64,000 nt of DNA, from the NCBI GenBank assembly GCA_000310025.1, contig FN649727.1, positions 8,569,855-8,633,854 of the forward strand, given 5' to 3'. A model generated the notes under the pieces. It was not told where the DNA came from, did not search any database, and was given only the letters and a program-made list of their open reading frames with translations. The number at the start of each line of letters is the position of its first letter. The stretch's first letter is position 1. The translations under genes and the position numbers were made by a program. Origin of the DNA: Ectocarpus siliculosus. Lineage: Eukaryota > Sar > Phaeophyceae > Ectocarpales > Ectocarpaceae. Below are positions 40,091-52,000 of the stretch, piece after piece.

Positions 40091-43000
40091 ATGTCGAACA
40101 CAGCACATGCCACCCCTTGCTCTCTTTGCCAACCCCAGGCGCATATCGGCATGAGTGACCACCCCAGCACCGCGCCCGCCGGGGAGAAGGTTGGTCTCGC
40201 CAAGAAGCTCGCGAACGCCGTGCTGTTGTCTACGGGGATAGGTCTGTGTTCGATTCTGGCACTCTATGTTGCCTTGATGCTGAACGACGTGCCAGAGTGG
40301 GGGGCGATGACTAGGGAGGTCATGATTGAGACAGAGATGAAAAACATCGACAGGCTCGCCCTCGCCAAGGCTGAACACACAGGCGAGATTTACGCTCGGG
40401 TAAAGGAGAACCTCCTGCTGCTTCAAGCCGTGGGAGAACAGATCCTCCTGACGGAGCCTGAGACGGTGGTGGTCGATGACTACGTCAAGAGCTTCTCAGG
40501 CCTTCAACAGCAAGCGGCGGACGACTGGAATCACAGCACTTGGTGAGGCCCGTAATCGAACCGCCTTTTCAACACGCTGTTTGAGTTTGAGCAAGGATTC
40601 TTGCTTGGCCCTATGCAAGAATTCAGCAATACTCATCGTATTGACCGATCGTGTACCATGGCAGCGTGTTCGAGGCAAGTCTAGTCATGTAGACTATTGT
40701 ACTGCTGTCCAACTTTTTTTTTCGACGAAAAAACAGAAAAACAAGACAACGCCTGGGGAACAAGATGAACACAACTTTGTACTTCCTTCTGTAGAGCCCT
40801 TTGCATATGCATTGTACTGTGTACAGAAATACTTCCTGTCCATACAGGGGAAATATCACCGTATGCTGCTCGGGGAGTCGTAGAAACGCAGGTGGTGTGT
40901 CCGCTGATAACGCTATGGATGCATTGCTAACATATCTCCGACTCTTACAGAGATGAATAGTACTGGTATAATAGTTGTGTTTTCGTTCAAAAAAAAACGC
41001 GACGAATTTGCACATAAATTTATAGTACCGACATTAGAAGGTACTGAGTACTGAGTGGAGATACCGGGAACGGTTTTTTAATGTGAAGACAACGACAACA
41101 ATAACAACATGCTACGGTCGTCACTCGTCTGGGATAAACTGAGTGTGGCATTACCTCGAACGGGTACATAGTATTCAGTCGTTGCGCATGTTATTTTGTA
41201 TTTTCTGGTATTTATGAGCAATGGACTCGTACAATAGCGTAGTGGATACACGTACCTGGTGTTTCTACGATTGATTCCCCTATGGCAGCATTCACTACGG
41301 TGGTCCCGATATATGAGGCATGTGGGGGCAAAGAGCAAAATGTACCACTATTCAGGGCAGTGCCACTTTTCGATATATCGGGTTCTGTACATTTTGAGAT
41401 TGTGACAAGAGATTTTGATGCCACTATCCATATCGGGCATTTCACTGTTCAGGGTGCCACTATATCGGGACCACTACAATGCACTACCCCCCTCCCCTTG
41501 TGTGTAACAGACTCAGCACGATTATGCACACATGCTTGTATAAAGAAGGAGTCAAGGTGTCCTCTAAACGTTCCTGGGATCTGGATCAGCACTTACATCT
41601 CACTGTGGGTAACTACACACCGTGACCGCGAGAAAACGACACCCACAGTCAATCATTAGTTTGATGCTTTTGTTGTTTTGTTGGTTGTGGCTTCTAAAAG
41701 TGCCGCGGAAGCCTCCTTTGATCTGTGGATCTATTCTTGAAAACTCGTTCTGGATGCGTGTCTTGAAGGAGAAGATATCGACAGCAGTAGACTACGTTGT
41801 AGTAGATCGACAACATAGACTATGCTATTTCAGAGGACCTCTCGCTACTACATGCCTCCTGGGAAGCACATGTTCGCAATATGATTGAAAACAAGGCCTC
41901 ATATGTTGCTACAGGGTACGATAGTGTACTTGTAGGGTCTGTCTGTGCTCAAACAACTGATTGACCATATCGCTGGTCAGCTCAACACTGCATACGACCC
42001 AAGACTACACACCCCGGCGTGTCTTTGGCTTCTAATAAGACAATGATCACCGGGTGATTATTTTTGGTAGCGTGGGGTGTGTGGAATCTCATGTTGCCCT
42101 ATTGTTCCGGGCTCTTGTTGACCAGAGGTAAAAGTGCTCCACCGGGGGTGGGTAATATCACCGAGGGTTTCTCTGTGGATGTGATGTCGGTGTCGTGTAC
42201 GTTAGGTACGTACAGACAGCGGGAGCCCACGACTACCGTTTGTTGATGCGGGTTACGCTTTTCGACACGTCGTGACCCCGTAAACAACGATACTTGAGCG
42301 TCGGTCGGGATCACACAACATTTCTCTCCATCGCAAAGGTTAAGGTTCCAGTGAAGCTAAGTTCGCTAATGCGCCGCTGCAGCTGGCCATCGAACAGTTG
42401 CCGCGTATTCTTAGCCTGCGTAGAGTACTCCTCCGTGCGATTGATCAACCTCCCGGTGAACGCCCCCATATCTCGCGCTCTCGTCTGGTACTTTCGTCGG
42501 AACTATGAAACATCCTATAGGTTCATCACCGGCTTCAATTCCAGCACAGACTTGCCGGCCGCCGGCAGCTCGCTTGATGGCCTCCTCAATCGAACCGCTC
42601 TGATGGACGTTCCTTTTCGAGGGATGCAAAGGCAGCAGAAGCTGGCATATCTGGCCGCCTTGGACAACCCTTCACTGCCGGACGACCCAGATGAATCCGC
42701 CAACTTCCAAGCCTATCCTGCTTTCGACATGTTGGAAGCAGGGTTACCTACGTATAATAACCAGGTCTATTTATGGGAATGGTGGTTCATGTTGTGCTTT
42801 CGTATTGAAGGAAACGGAGAAGGGTCAATTCTTCGCGAAGGTCGAAAATGTGTGCTGAACGTTTGGCAGAAGGTTCCTCCTGACGAAATGATGACCGCGT
42901 CCCCCAAAGAAAATGCTGCTCTTGGTAGGGCGACTTTTAAAGCAAACACCACAAATCACTTCGAGTCGAGGTCAAGTTTTCTTTTTGGCCACCAGCTTGA

Positions 43001-46000
43001 AATACAGATGCAGCCGCAAGCGTTCAACTAGCTCGCTGCTCATGATGTAAGACCCGTCGTGTGCGGCGACGCAAGTGTTCCCCTTTGACGAAAGCCGGGG
43101 CCTACCAAGGACCAGTTCATTTTACAGCCTACTGATGAAGTCATGTCAAACCCTTCACGCTTCGTGTCCCAACAACTGCCCCTCGTTCATCCCTTCCTTG
43201 CTTTTTGTTTGCAGGAAGACTGCGATGATCGATTCGACACCGGGGACGCTGACTTTTTGCCAGCCACGTTCGATCCCCGATGTAGGGTGTGGTTCCAAGA
43301 TGCGCGAGAGTCCAACGGTCCTATCTTCACTGACCCCTACCAGGTGCGCTTTGAGATTTCCATCAACCAACTCACTCTAGGCATGAACGTTGCATCTAAG
43401 GTAGTCGAGTCTCACTGGGAGAGGAAAAGAGATACTTGGCTGTCACACATGATGAAACTGTAATGCGAGAAGCACACGCGAACGGTTTCGGGCGTCGTGG
43501 AAGGAAAAAAGGATATCATATTGCACCCCGCCATGGTTACGTGGCTTATCCTTGACGATCTTTTACCTGTTGGGCACACAAAGTAAGTCCAGCAGGATTG
43601 TGTGGTGCCCACATAACTAGCACAGACACCACTGCATGCTTCTCTCTCTGTTCATACCCAGGACTGGGAGACGGGGCTGCTCACCGTGACACCTGCCGCT
43701 CCCGTGTACGATGCTAACGGCACCACCCTGCTGGGTGTCGTCGGCATCGACATGAATTTCTCAGTCATCCGGGAATCCGTCCTCAGCTTGCGAATCGTCG
43801 AAGAAGATGGGTACGCCTACATCCTCACTCCGACGGGTGACGGGGTTGTCGTTCACCCCGATCTGGAGCTGGACGACGTCCAGAACATTCTTGAACTCGA
43901 GGATGGTGTTGATGAGGACGAATTCAGCGCCCTGGTAACTCGTATGACGGAAAATTGTGATGGCACAGCGAGCTACCAGAAGAACGGCGGGACGTGGCTC
44001 CTTTCTTGGGAGCATGAGACAATCAGCGGTTCGGGCACTGGCAACAGCAGTTCCGACGGTGGAGTGTTGTCGGTGTGCTCGACTGGCGGCTTTATTATTG
44101 TCGTCACGGTCAGCGAGGCTGCTCTTTTGGGGGTGAGAGAGATGGGTGGATGCGCGATTGAATTTTCGCTAAGAACAATATGGGGTACGGTGGGTTGGTG
44201 CCTGTGTTTCCTTTGCCGAACAGGAGCATATTGCCATGAAAACGAGGGGGTGCTAAGAGCGACTCGTTTTCTGGAAGGGTGCGGCGGCGACTAACCCCGC
44301 GTACATGGGATGATGAACCATTGTAGCCCCGAGAGATAAAAAAGTAGAACTTACGTACCTCGTTTCCCGAGTACTATCTACATGATGCCGCGAGTTCGAA
44401 ACGCAAATTGAGCGACAGGGCTGTCGTCTTCGATTAAACGTCATCACATTGCTTTCGGAACAGAAACTGGCTCTAGTATAATTCCTTCTTGATTTCTTGC
44501 TGCCGTGTGGTTGTTGTTCCCACAGGTGTTTTCTGAGACAGAGTCAGACATCCGACAAATGGTCATGGTGGCAAGCATCATCATGGCCATAGTCATGGGT
44601 GCAATCGCCTGTATTACGATAAGGCTGGCTCGTTCTCTCTCCAAGGGTCTCACCAATCCTGTAAACCAGCTTGTGGACATCGTGAGACAACTCAACAACC
44701 TGGACTTTTCCCGGGAGGTGCGCTGGGATGGCCTTGCTACTAGCGAGCACATTTTACACTTCCAGCTCGAAGCGTTCAAACAGTTGCCAATATCACCATG
44801 ATGCTGTTGTTGTTTGTCAGCCCTAACCCTCTCTCTAGCACAACCTCCTCATCATAATCATACAGCAAGTAATCGAATTTCCTTAGTCCCAACCTACCCC
44901 AATCCTACAAAGGGGTATACAACAACCCCCAACAAGTCCCACCCCTCGCTCAAAAACGAAGCAAGATGTCAATCCCAGAGATGCAATCGGCAGCGTAGGC
45001 CAAGGCATATAAAAGGCGCAACGGCCGAAGTCGATCCATCACTGCGACTCGGAAGCTGAGTTATTTATTTATTGGTATATACTAGTAGGTCCAGCTCATT
45101 GTGAGGAGGGCATGTCGGCATATTTGTTTTGTGCATATTTTGACACGGAAAGGTCTTCTCACATCAAGGACGTGAGGTTCGCCTGATTGGCGGCAAAAAC
45201 GGACCATGAACGCTCTCTGATGTCGTTCGGGCGCTCGGACGCACTTTTCGTTTTCGTTTCCAATGCTATTCTTGCCGTATGATTGAAGAACCATGATGAA
45301 CAACAGGCCCTGCGTATCAAGGATTCCGCAAGGGTTCCGCCAGAGACCGCGAAAGAAAACCGCATGCACTTTGTCATCATCGCACAGCATTAGCATGCAC
45401 ATTTGTCCTGAATATATGAGCTTCAGCCCTTCGTGTTCCCGCGTACAAACCACAAACATGTGGTTGGATTCGGTTGCATAGGATGCCGGACGGTGGATGT
45501 TTAACGAAAGCAGCTGCCCAGAGGTAGAAGAGCTAATGGACGCCTTCAAAACTATGACAACCGTGGTCAAGTTTGCGAACGAGCCCCTCGAGAGCGGGGA
45601 CGTTGATGCGGCGCAACAGAACAACATGGGAGCGCTCACCTTGTTCAAGAAACTCAAGAATGCGCGCGGGGTGAGCTGAGATTTTTCTGCAAAGAAGTTA
45701 CTTTTGTGGGTCTCTTGAAAGGAAGGAAGACCGGGCACAAGATGTTGGGAGACAACCTCAGAATGTTTCTCGGGGTTGCAACCGAGCGCTTGCTATTTGA
45801 GCACTCCTCCCGTGTCTGGAGGAGCAGATAAAACATGGGAGATCCTCGTAATACCTTCGCTCAAACATTGTGCGCGGCACTCCCTCGGAAGGAGCACAGC
45901 TAGGCCTCGAAGTATTGAAACAGTCCGTACAGGTATCATTTTTTTCGATTGCGACATCGAGTGGTTCTGTCGCCGGCCGACCTTCTCGACCCTCGCGAAC

Positions 46001-49000
46001 GGTTTCGGTTTCTTGGGACTGGCTGACGAACAAAGTCCACTGCCAACCTCTTTGCACACGCTTTCAGCTACGACCGTGCTGTTTCCATTACTACAGGTGG
46101 CGATAGTGAACAACAACATGGGAAACGTCTACACGTTGCAGGCAAAAGTCCTTTCGGAAAAGGCTGGCACGCAGCGGGAAAACAAACACCCTGCTGCCGC
46201 CGATAAAACGATGCGGCAGGCCGACGAGAAATTCCAAGATGCTGTCATCAGCTTTCGGCTGGCAATCGAAGACGCCGAAATGCTCATTTCGTGGACACAC
46301 CAAAATAAACCTCGTCTGGCAGATGTTCAGAATTCGGCCCCTCTGCGTCTTGCCACAACCGCCCTAGCGGGAGAAAATCAAGAGAAAATCGAGCAAGAGC
46401 ACAAAGCCGGCGAGGTTTCTCGAGTAGAATCTCTCGACATTGAGGCCCAGGACGATTCAAAACACAGCTACACGGATGACGAAAACGACGACGACGACGA
46501 CGACAGCGACGCCGCAGAGGGGCCTGAGTCTGTCTCAGCACTCAAGCTTCAGCTGGCGAACCGCAAGTTTAACCTTGCTCTTTGCCTGGCGGCCAAGGCG
46601 ACCGGTGACGGCGACCGCCTTCGCGGGGACAACGAAGAAGCAACCCGGGAGAGCGAGGAGGCTCGCAGGCTAATGCGTGAGTGCGAGGACCTCGCGGCCG
46701 AGCGAGACGACGCAATCGGCACCGAGCGTCAAGTGGAGTACCTGCTCGCGCTCGCCGCGCTTGAACTCTCTCTGCTGGACCGCAAACACGAAGCCATCCA
46801 GGCGCTAGAGAGAGCAGAAACGATCATCGACGCTGCGTGCAGTCAACCATCCCCTGTTATAGGCACGCTTGCCGCCGCAGCTGCAACTGAGGCTCGTGCT
46901 GCTCCACCGGCGGTGTTGAAGTGCCGACTGCTGACCGCGCGAGGGGAAGAGCGTCTCGCCGCCGGAGACGCCGAGGCCGCCGTCCGGTTCTGGACTGAGG
47001 CGGTCGTCGGTGGTGACGTTATGGACCCAGCTGCTGTTCGACAGTCATTGGTCGGCCTTCAGGCGCACTTGTGCAGCGTAGATAGCGGTCAAGAGCTCAG
47101 TCCATACACGGAAGCTCTGGCACGTGGTTTGGGTCTGGCGAGCGAAGAGGAGGGAGACGCTAAAGGGGTGGTCGTTTCAAACGCGGAGCTGACGGGGGCA
47201 ATCCAAGCAGAGGTGAAAAGGATGGGCGGGGCGGCGTTTCAGGTGTCGAGGAGCCCTGCTGTCAAGGTGGACTTGTGCTTCGTCATGGACTGCACGGGAT
47301 CGGTGAGCGGGAAAGAAGTAGTACAGTATGGCGCACGGCGCCAAGCAGGTCCAGCCACGAGGAGGTTTGCTGTGTCTTTCGACCGTCGCCAAAAAACGAA
47401 GTAAAATATAGGCGGCGGTCAGGGATTTCTTTGGAAAATCTACATCCGCGCGGCTATCCACTCTCACTTGTAGTAATGCTGTCGCTGCCCCCCGGTCACA
47501 CGGCATATCTCTCTGACGCCATGTTCCTCACATTTACAACCGCACGTGCGCCGCGCAGATGGGTAGCTGGATCAACCAAGCAAAGAAGAAGCTTTTCGCC
47601 ATCATCGAGCAGACGAAGAAGGACATTGCGAACCTCGAACTGCGTGTTGCGTTTGTCGGGTACGTTCCACCGGTTCCTCAAACGCACCGTAGTCGTTGTG
47701 GTGTATGATATTGTTTTGTCGTCCGCACCGACTCGCGCTGTCGTTGGTGGGAAGCTTAAGAATGCGAAAAAAATGCTTGTGACAGCTAGTTAGGTTGAGG
47801 AATGCAGACTAACCTCCAGCGCGTTCGTTTCCGCGGAGCCAGGTACCGGGACTTTGAGGGCCACGACAATCAATACGAGGGGCCCTACGATTTTCACTCC
47901 GAGGAGCAACTTCCCCAGCTAGAAGCCAAGCTCAAGAAGATCAGCGCCGGCGGAGGTACGTAGCGCTTGCTGAGTAGATAGACGGAATGCCGATGGCTTT
48001 GTTGGAGGGACAGACGGCTAAAGAGGTTTGACATTCTCTGTAGCTCACGGAAGGAATAAATGGACCCTACCTCCGTGCATCGATCATACTGCCGTGTCAT
48101 CCGCATCTCGCATCCACTTATCGTTACGCTTGGATTATTGTGGCAAGTTCACCGTACATGACCCTCGGGGATTTCTGCTGAGGCAAATATTCGAAAACCT
48201 GCGCACACAAGCGAATGCGCATATTAGTGCGATTGGTTCCATGTTCTGCGTGCTTTGCTCAGCATCTTGTCTGTGAAAAGCCTTCCCGCGCGAACGCAGA
48301 AAGCGACCAAATTAATGTTGCTTGACCGCCGGTTCCCTCCCTGGGGTCGTCGTGCATGCATTCGTGGCGAACGGTGCAGGATGTGGATATGTCGCTGACG
48401 TCGCCGGCGGATTGAAGCACGCGACCACACTGTCGTGGAGCAGTCCGGTGCGTCTGTGCATCCTTTTCGCCGACGCCCCCTGCCACGGGAAAATGTATCA
48501 CGACGTCCCCGATCAATACCCGAAGGGCTGCCCGAAGGGCGTGGACCCATCGAACATGATCTACCAGCTACATAAGCTCGGCGTGGACTTTTATTTTATC
48601 CGGATTGCTCAAGTCACCGACAAAATGGTCGACATCTTCCAGAGCAGCGTTCGGCAGATGGCGGTGAAGCATGAACGAAAGAGCAGCCCAAGCCCCAACT
48701 CCAGCAACACCAACCGCCCGAAGTTCGTGGTGCACAACCTCGGGAGCGACGACAACAGCTTCGTGGACACGGTCGTCGAAAGCGTCGTTGGCAGCACCGG
48801 TATCAACCTTCGCATGGAGAAATACTCGTGAAAAGCCGACGTATGTTTTACAGTGCATTCTCTCGCGTCCACGTAAAAAAATCTCTCTTCGTTGAATTTT
48901 ACTGTACATAGTTGACGAACAGTGAGGTAGCTGTATGAAAAATGAATGGTAGTCGAGTGGATAGGCATTTTCGCGGCAAAATATGCCTGGTATAAGCAAC

Positions 49001-52000
49001 GACTCAACGCGACGTTTCAGTTTCCCTCATTAGATTCCTTGGATTTAGAGGTGATCGATGTGAAAATCCACCTACTGGGTTGAACAGGTTGGCCGCACTG
49101 CATTTGAAAGCAATACCAAAGCATGACGTGTGCAACCACATGTTTGTATGCATAACCTTTAGACCCCAATCCAAAAGCCTCCTTGGGAATAGTGGGAGCA
49201 CTCGTCGTTCACGATTCAAATTTGGTGGGCACCATGTACATATTCGTATTTGTTGTGCTGGGTTTACATCGTTCCCCCTCGGAAACCCATCACGTGTGTT
49301 CGGCTGACAGAGTCGGGCGCGGTAGGTCACCGGGAGAAGTGTTTTACCGGCGGTAAGGGGTAGGCGTTCGAGGGCGTGTAGTCTGGTAAAAGAACATCGT
49401 TTGCAATCGTTTTTGTCGGAGCAACTATTGATGTAAGAAATGGGTCCATGTAGTGAACATTAGGAGGCAAAGAGCGCACAGTAGGGCATGGGAAGAAAAC
49501 CGGAAAATGGAAAACATATAGTGCGGGCGCTGCGACTTTTTTTCGCGTGAGCAACTCCTGAGGACCAAATACAAACAGGACAATACCCACCAGAAGCTGT
49601 GACGGTGCCGTTCCAGCCCTTTCGAACACGCGAACCACGTGTACATGGAACAAAAAAGTTGGCGAGAAACTAGTAGACTGGCTGGAATATAATACGATAG
49701 TTGCGCAGCCTAAACGGCAGGAATTATGGACAGAGGAAACGTCGTGGGCGTAAGTAGCACAACCCCGCCGGGGGCTATGACGTATCTCCTCTTTACTTCA
49801 TTTTTTAGTTGATCTCTGGCGTGAGCACGCCATCTGCTCTGACACGGCCATCCTGGTGTCGTAACTCGGCGGTCTGGGCGTGCCATTGTCCTACCACTCC
49901 GATCACCAGTGGTGCCTGAGGTGGTGTGGGTGGCGACCCCTCGTCGGCTGCTTCTCCGGCACCCGCACCAGGAAAGTCTCTGTGTTTTTTCTCCGATGCC
50001 GTCAGACCAAAGACTCCAAACACTTCCACGACGATGATGGTCATCATCCTCTTCAGCCCTCTCGATTATCTCGATACGGAGCCAGCAGCGTCGTTCGTTG
50101 TGTAGAAACATTTAGCATTCCCCAACCTCCCGCCGTACTTGTTCCAGCGGTGTCGCTGCCTTCGCCCCAGGCTCCTCCTCGACGTAATAAACCAGATGCT
50201 TGAGTATGCGGTGGATCGCACAACAAGAGAACGATCTCGATCGCCGCGGCTAAGGTTGCGCAGTGGCGGAGACGGGACACATCAACCTTGTCGCCGTCCC
50301 TGTGTGGCTCGAACCAGTCCGAGAGCTCCCCGTCATCCGTGCGTACCCGGGCTTACATGCCGTCGTGAATTGGTGGGTAACCAAGAACTAACTGCTGTGA
50401 TCTCTTATATTTTCTCCGGGACCCCAGCTAGATCCAGAGTGTGCTTTCGCCACAGCAGCTCTCGATCGACCGAGTCGAGTGTGCTTTCGCCACAGCAGCT
50501 CTCGATCGACCGAGTCGAGGGCCTGGAAATCGGCGGAGAGCATGTACAGCGGTATTCCACGCCACCGCCCCATCCCCTGGAGGTTGGCGCACTACTAACT
50601 GTATGTCGACGGTGGATCGATCAGGCCGGAAGCCGTACTGCTCATCCGGGAAGATGTCGTGCTTTGCAGTAGTCTCTGAGACAACTAGCGACGATGTTCA
50701 GGCGCATTTATTTCGCCTGCGTGCGAGAAGAGACAGGTGATCCCCGGTCGTTGTTACCGTTGGATCGGTCTGGCTTCTTGTAGAGCACCTTGATGGTGGC
50801 GACTTTCCATGTCATGGTCCTTCCCCCTCCGTTTCAAACAGGTGGACAAGGATGGCGTGAAACATTCGACAACGATGCTCACCGTCTGCGCTGTCGATGT
50901 TGGAGCTTTCTTTACAGGTGTATAGGGCGTGATGCCAGGCACCAGTCGTGGATCCCCCGTGCGTGCTGCCATCATTCTAGTCTCCTCCGGTGTTGGTGTC
51001 GACCCTAGGTGCACCAAACCTCTGGTGGCTGGTGCCGTCCGTCGTTGCTTTACGTCCTCCACATGAAGGATGGTTCAACGTGGGGTCTTTCTCTTGAGAG
51101 CCAGGCGGCACCGCTCTCCCACCGTTGGAGTATTAATTATGTCCCTTTTGTTCCTATCCGCAGGACAAACAACATGATGATCGAACTGCTGCCCCCACGC
51201 CTGCTTCCCATCAAGGCCTATCGATCTCTTGACATGATTGTACAGTCCTCTCATGTCGCGCCCCTGTAGTTTGTAGATATACTGCTGTATACAGCAGTAA
51301 TAATACAGTAGATCGCTTCCACAGTCTTCACATCAAGAACGGCGCCTTCCAACAACGTCATGTGCGCCGACTTGCCCCGCGTGCAGCGCCAAAGCACTTC
51401 GTCTGCGGAAAATTGTGCGCCAGCGCAACGCCGGAACAACTGTTTTCAACCCTGTTATGACGACCAACTCGTTCTTTCTGGCACGATGCGATGCTACGAT
51501 GCCGACGTGATGTCAAAAGCCGAAAGCAGGGGGTCGGATCTGCGGAGTGCGGCGGAATTGGGCGAACGGCAAGGGGCTCCGCATGCATCGAACACGCCCC
51601 CCCCCCGCCCTATCAGCTATCGAGTAAGAACGTGAGCAGACAGACAGACACCCCACACCAGTGACAGACAGTGACAGACACAGCAGTGACAGCCGGCACG
51701 CAGAGCGCAGAGACAAGAGAGGATTTGGTGAGGAATTTCCTCTTCTAGAGCTGAGGGTGTGTGTGCGTGCGTGCGTGCTCACAGGAACAGAAAACTCCGC
51801 CATTTGCCCCGCAGACTGCGCCTCACGTGACACACCAGCGCCGAGGCGGCGGAAATACACCAGAACCTCTCTCTCCGCTTCTGGGGGGCATGCCAGTAGG
51901 GGACCAGCAGAGCAGGACAGTCCTCGCAACACCATACTTCAAAGGAGACAAGCGCGTCCTCTTTGCGTAGTTGGACGAGCGACTGTGGAAGATGTTCGAC

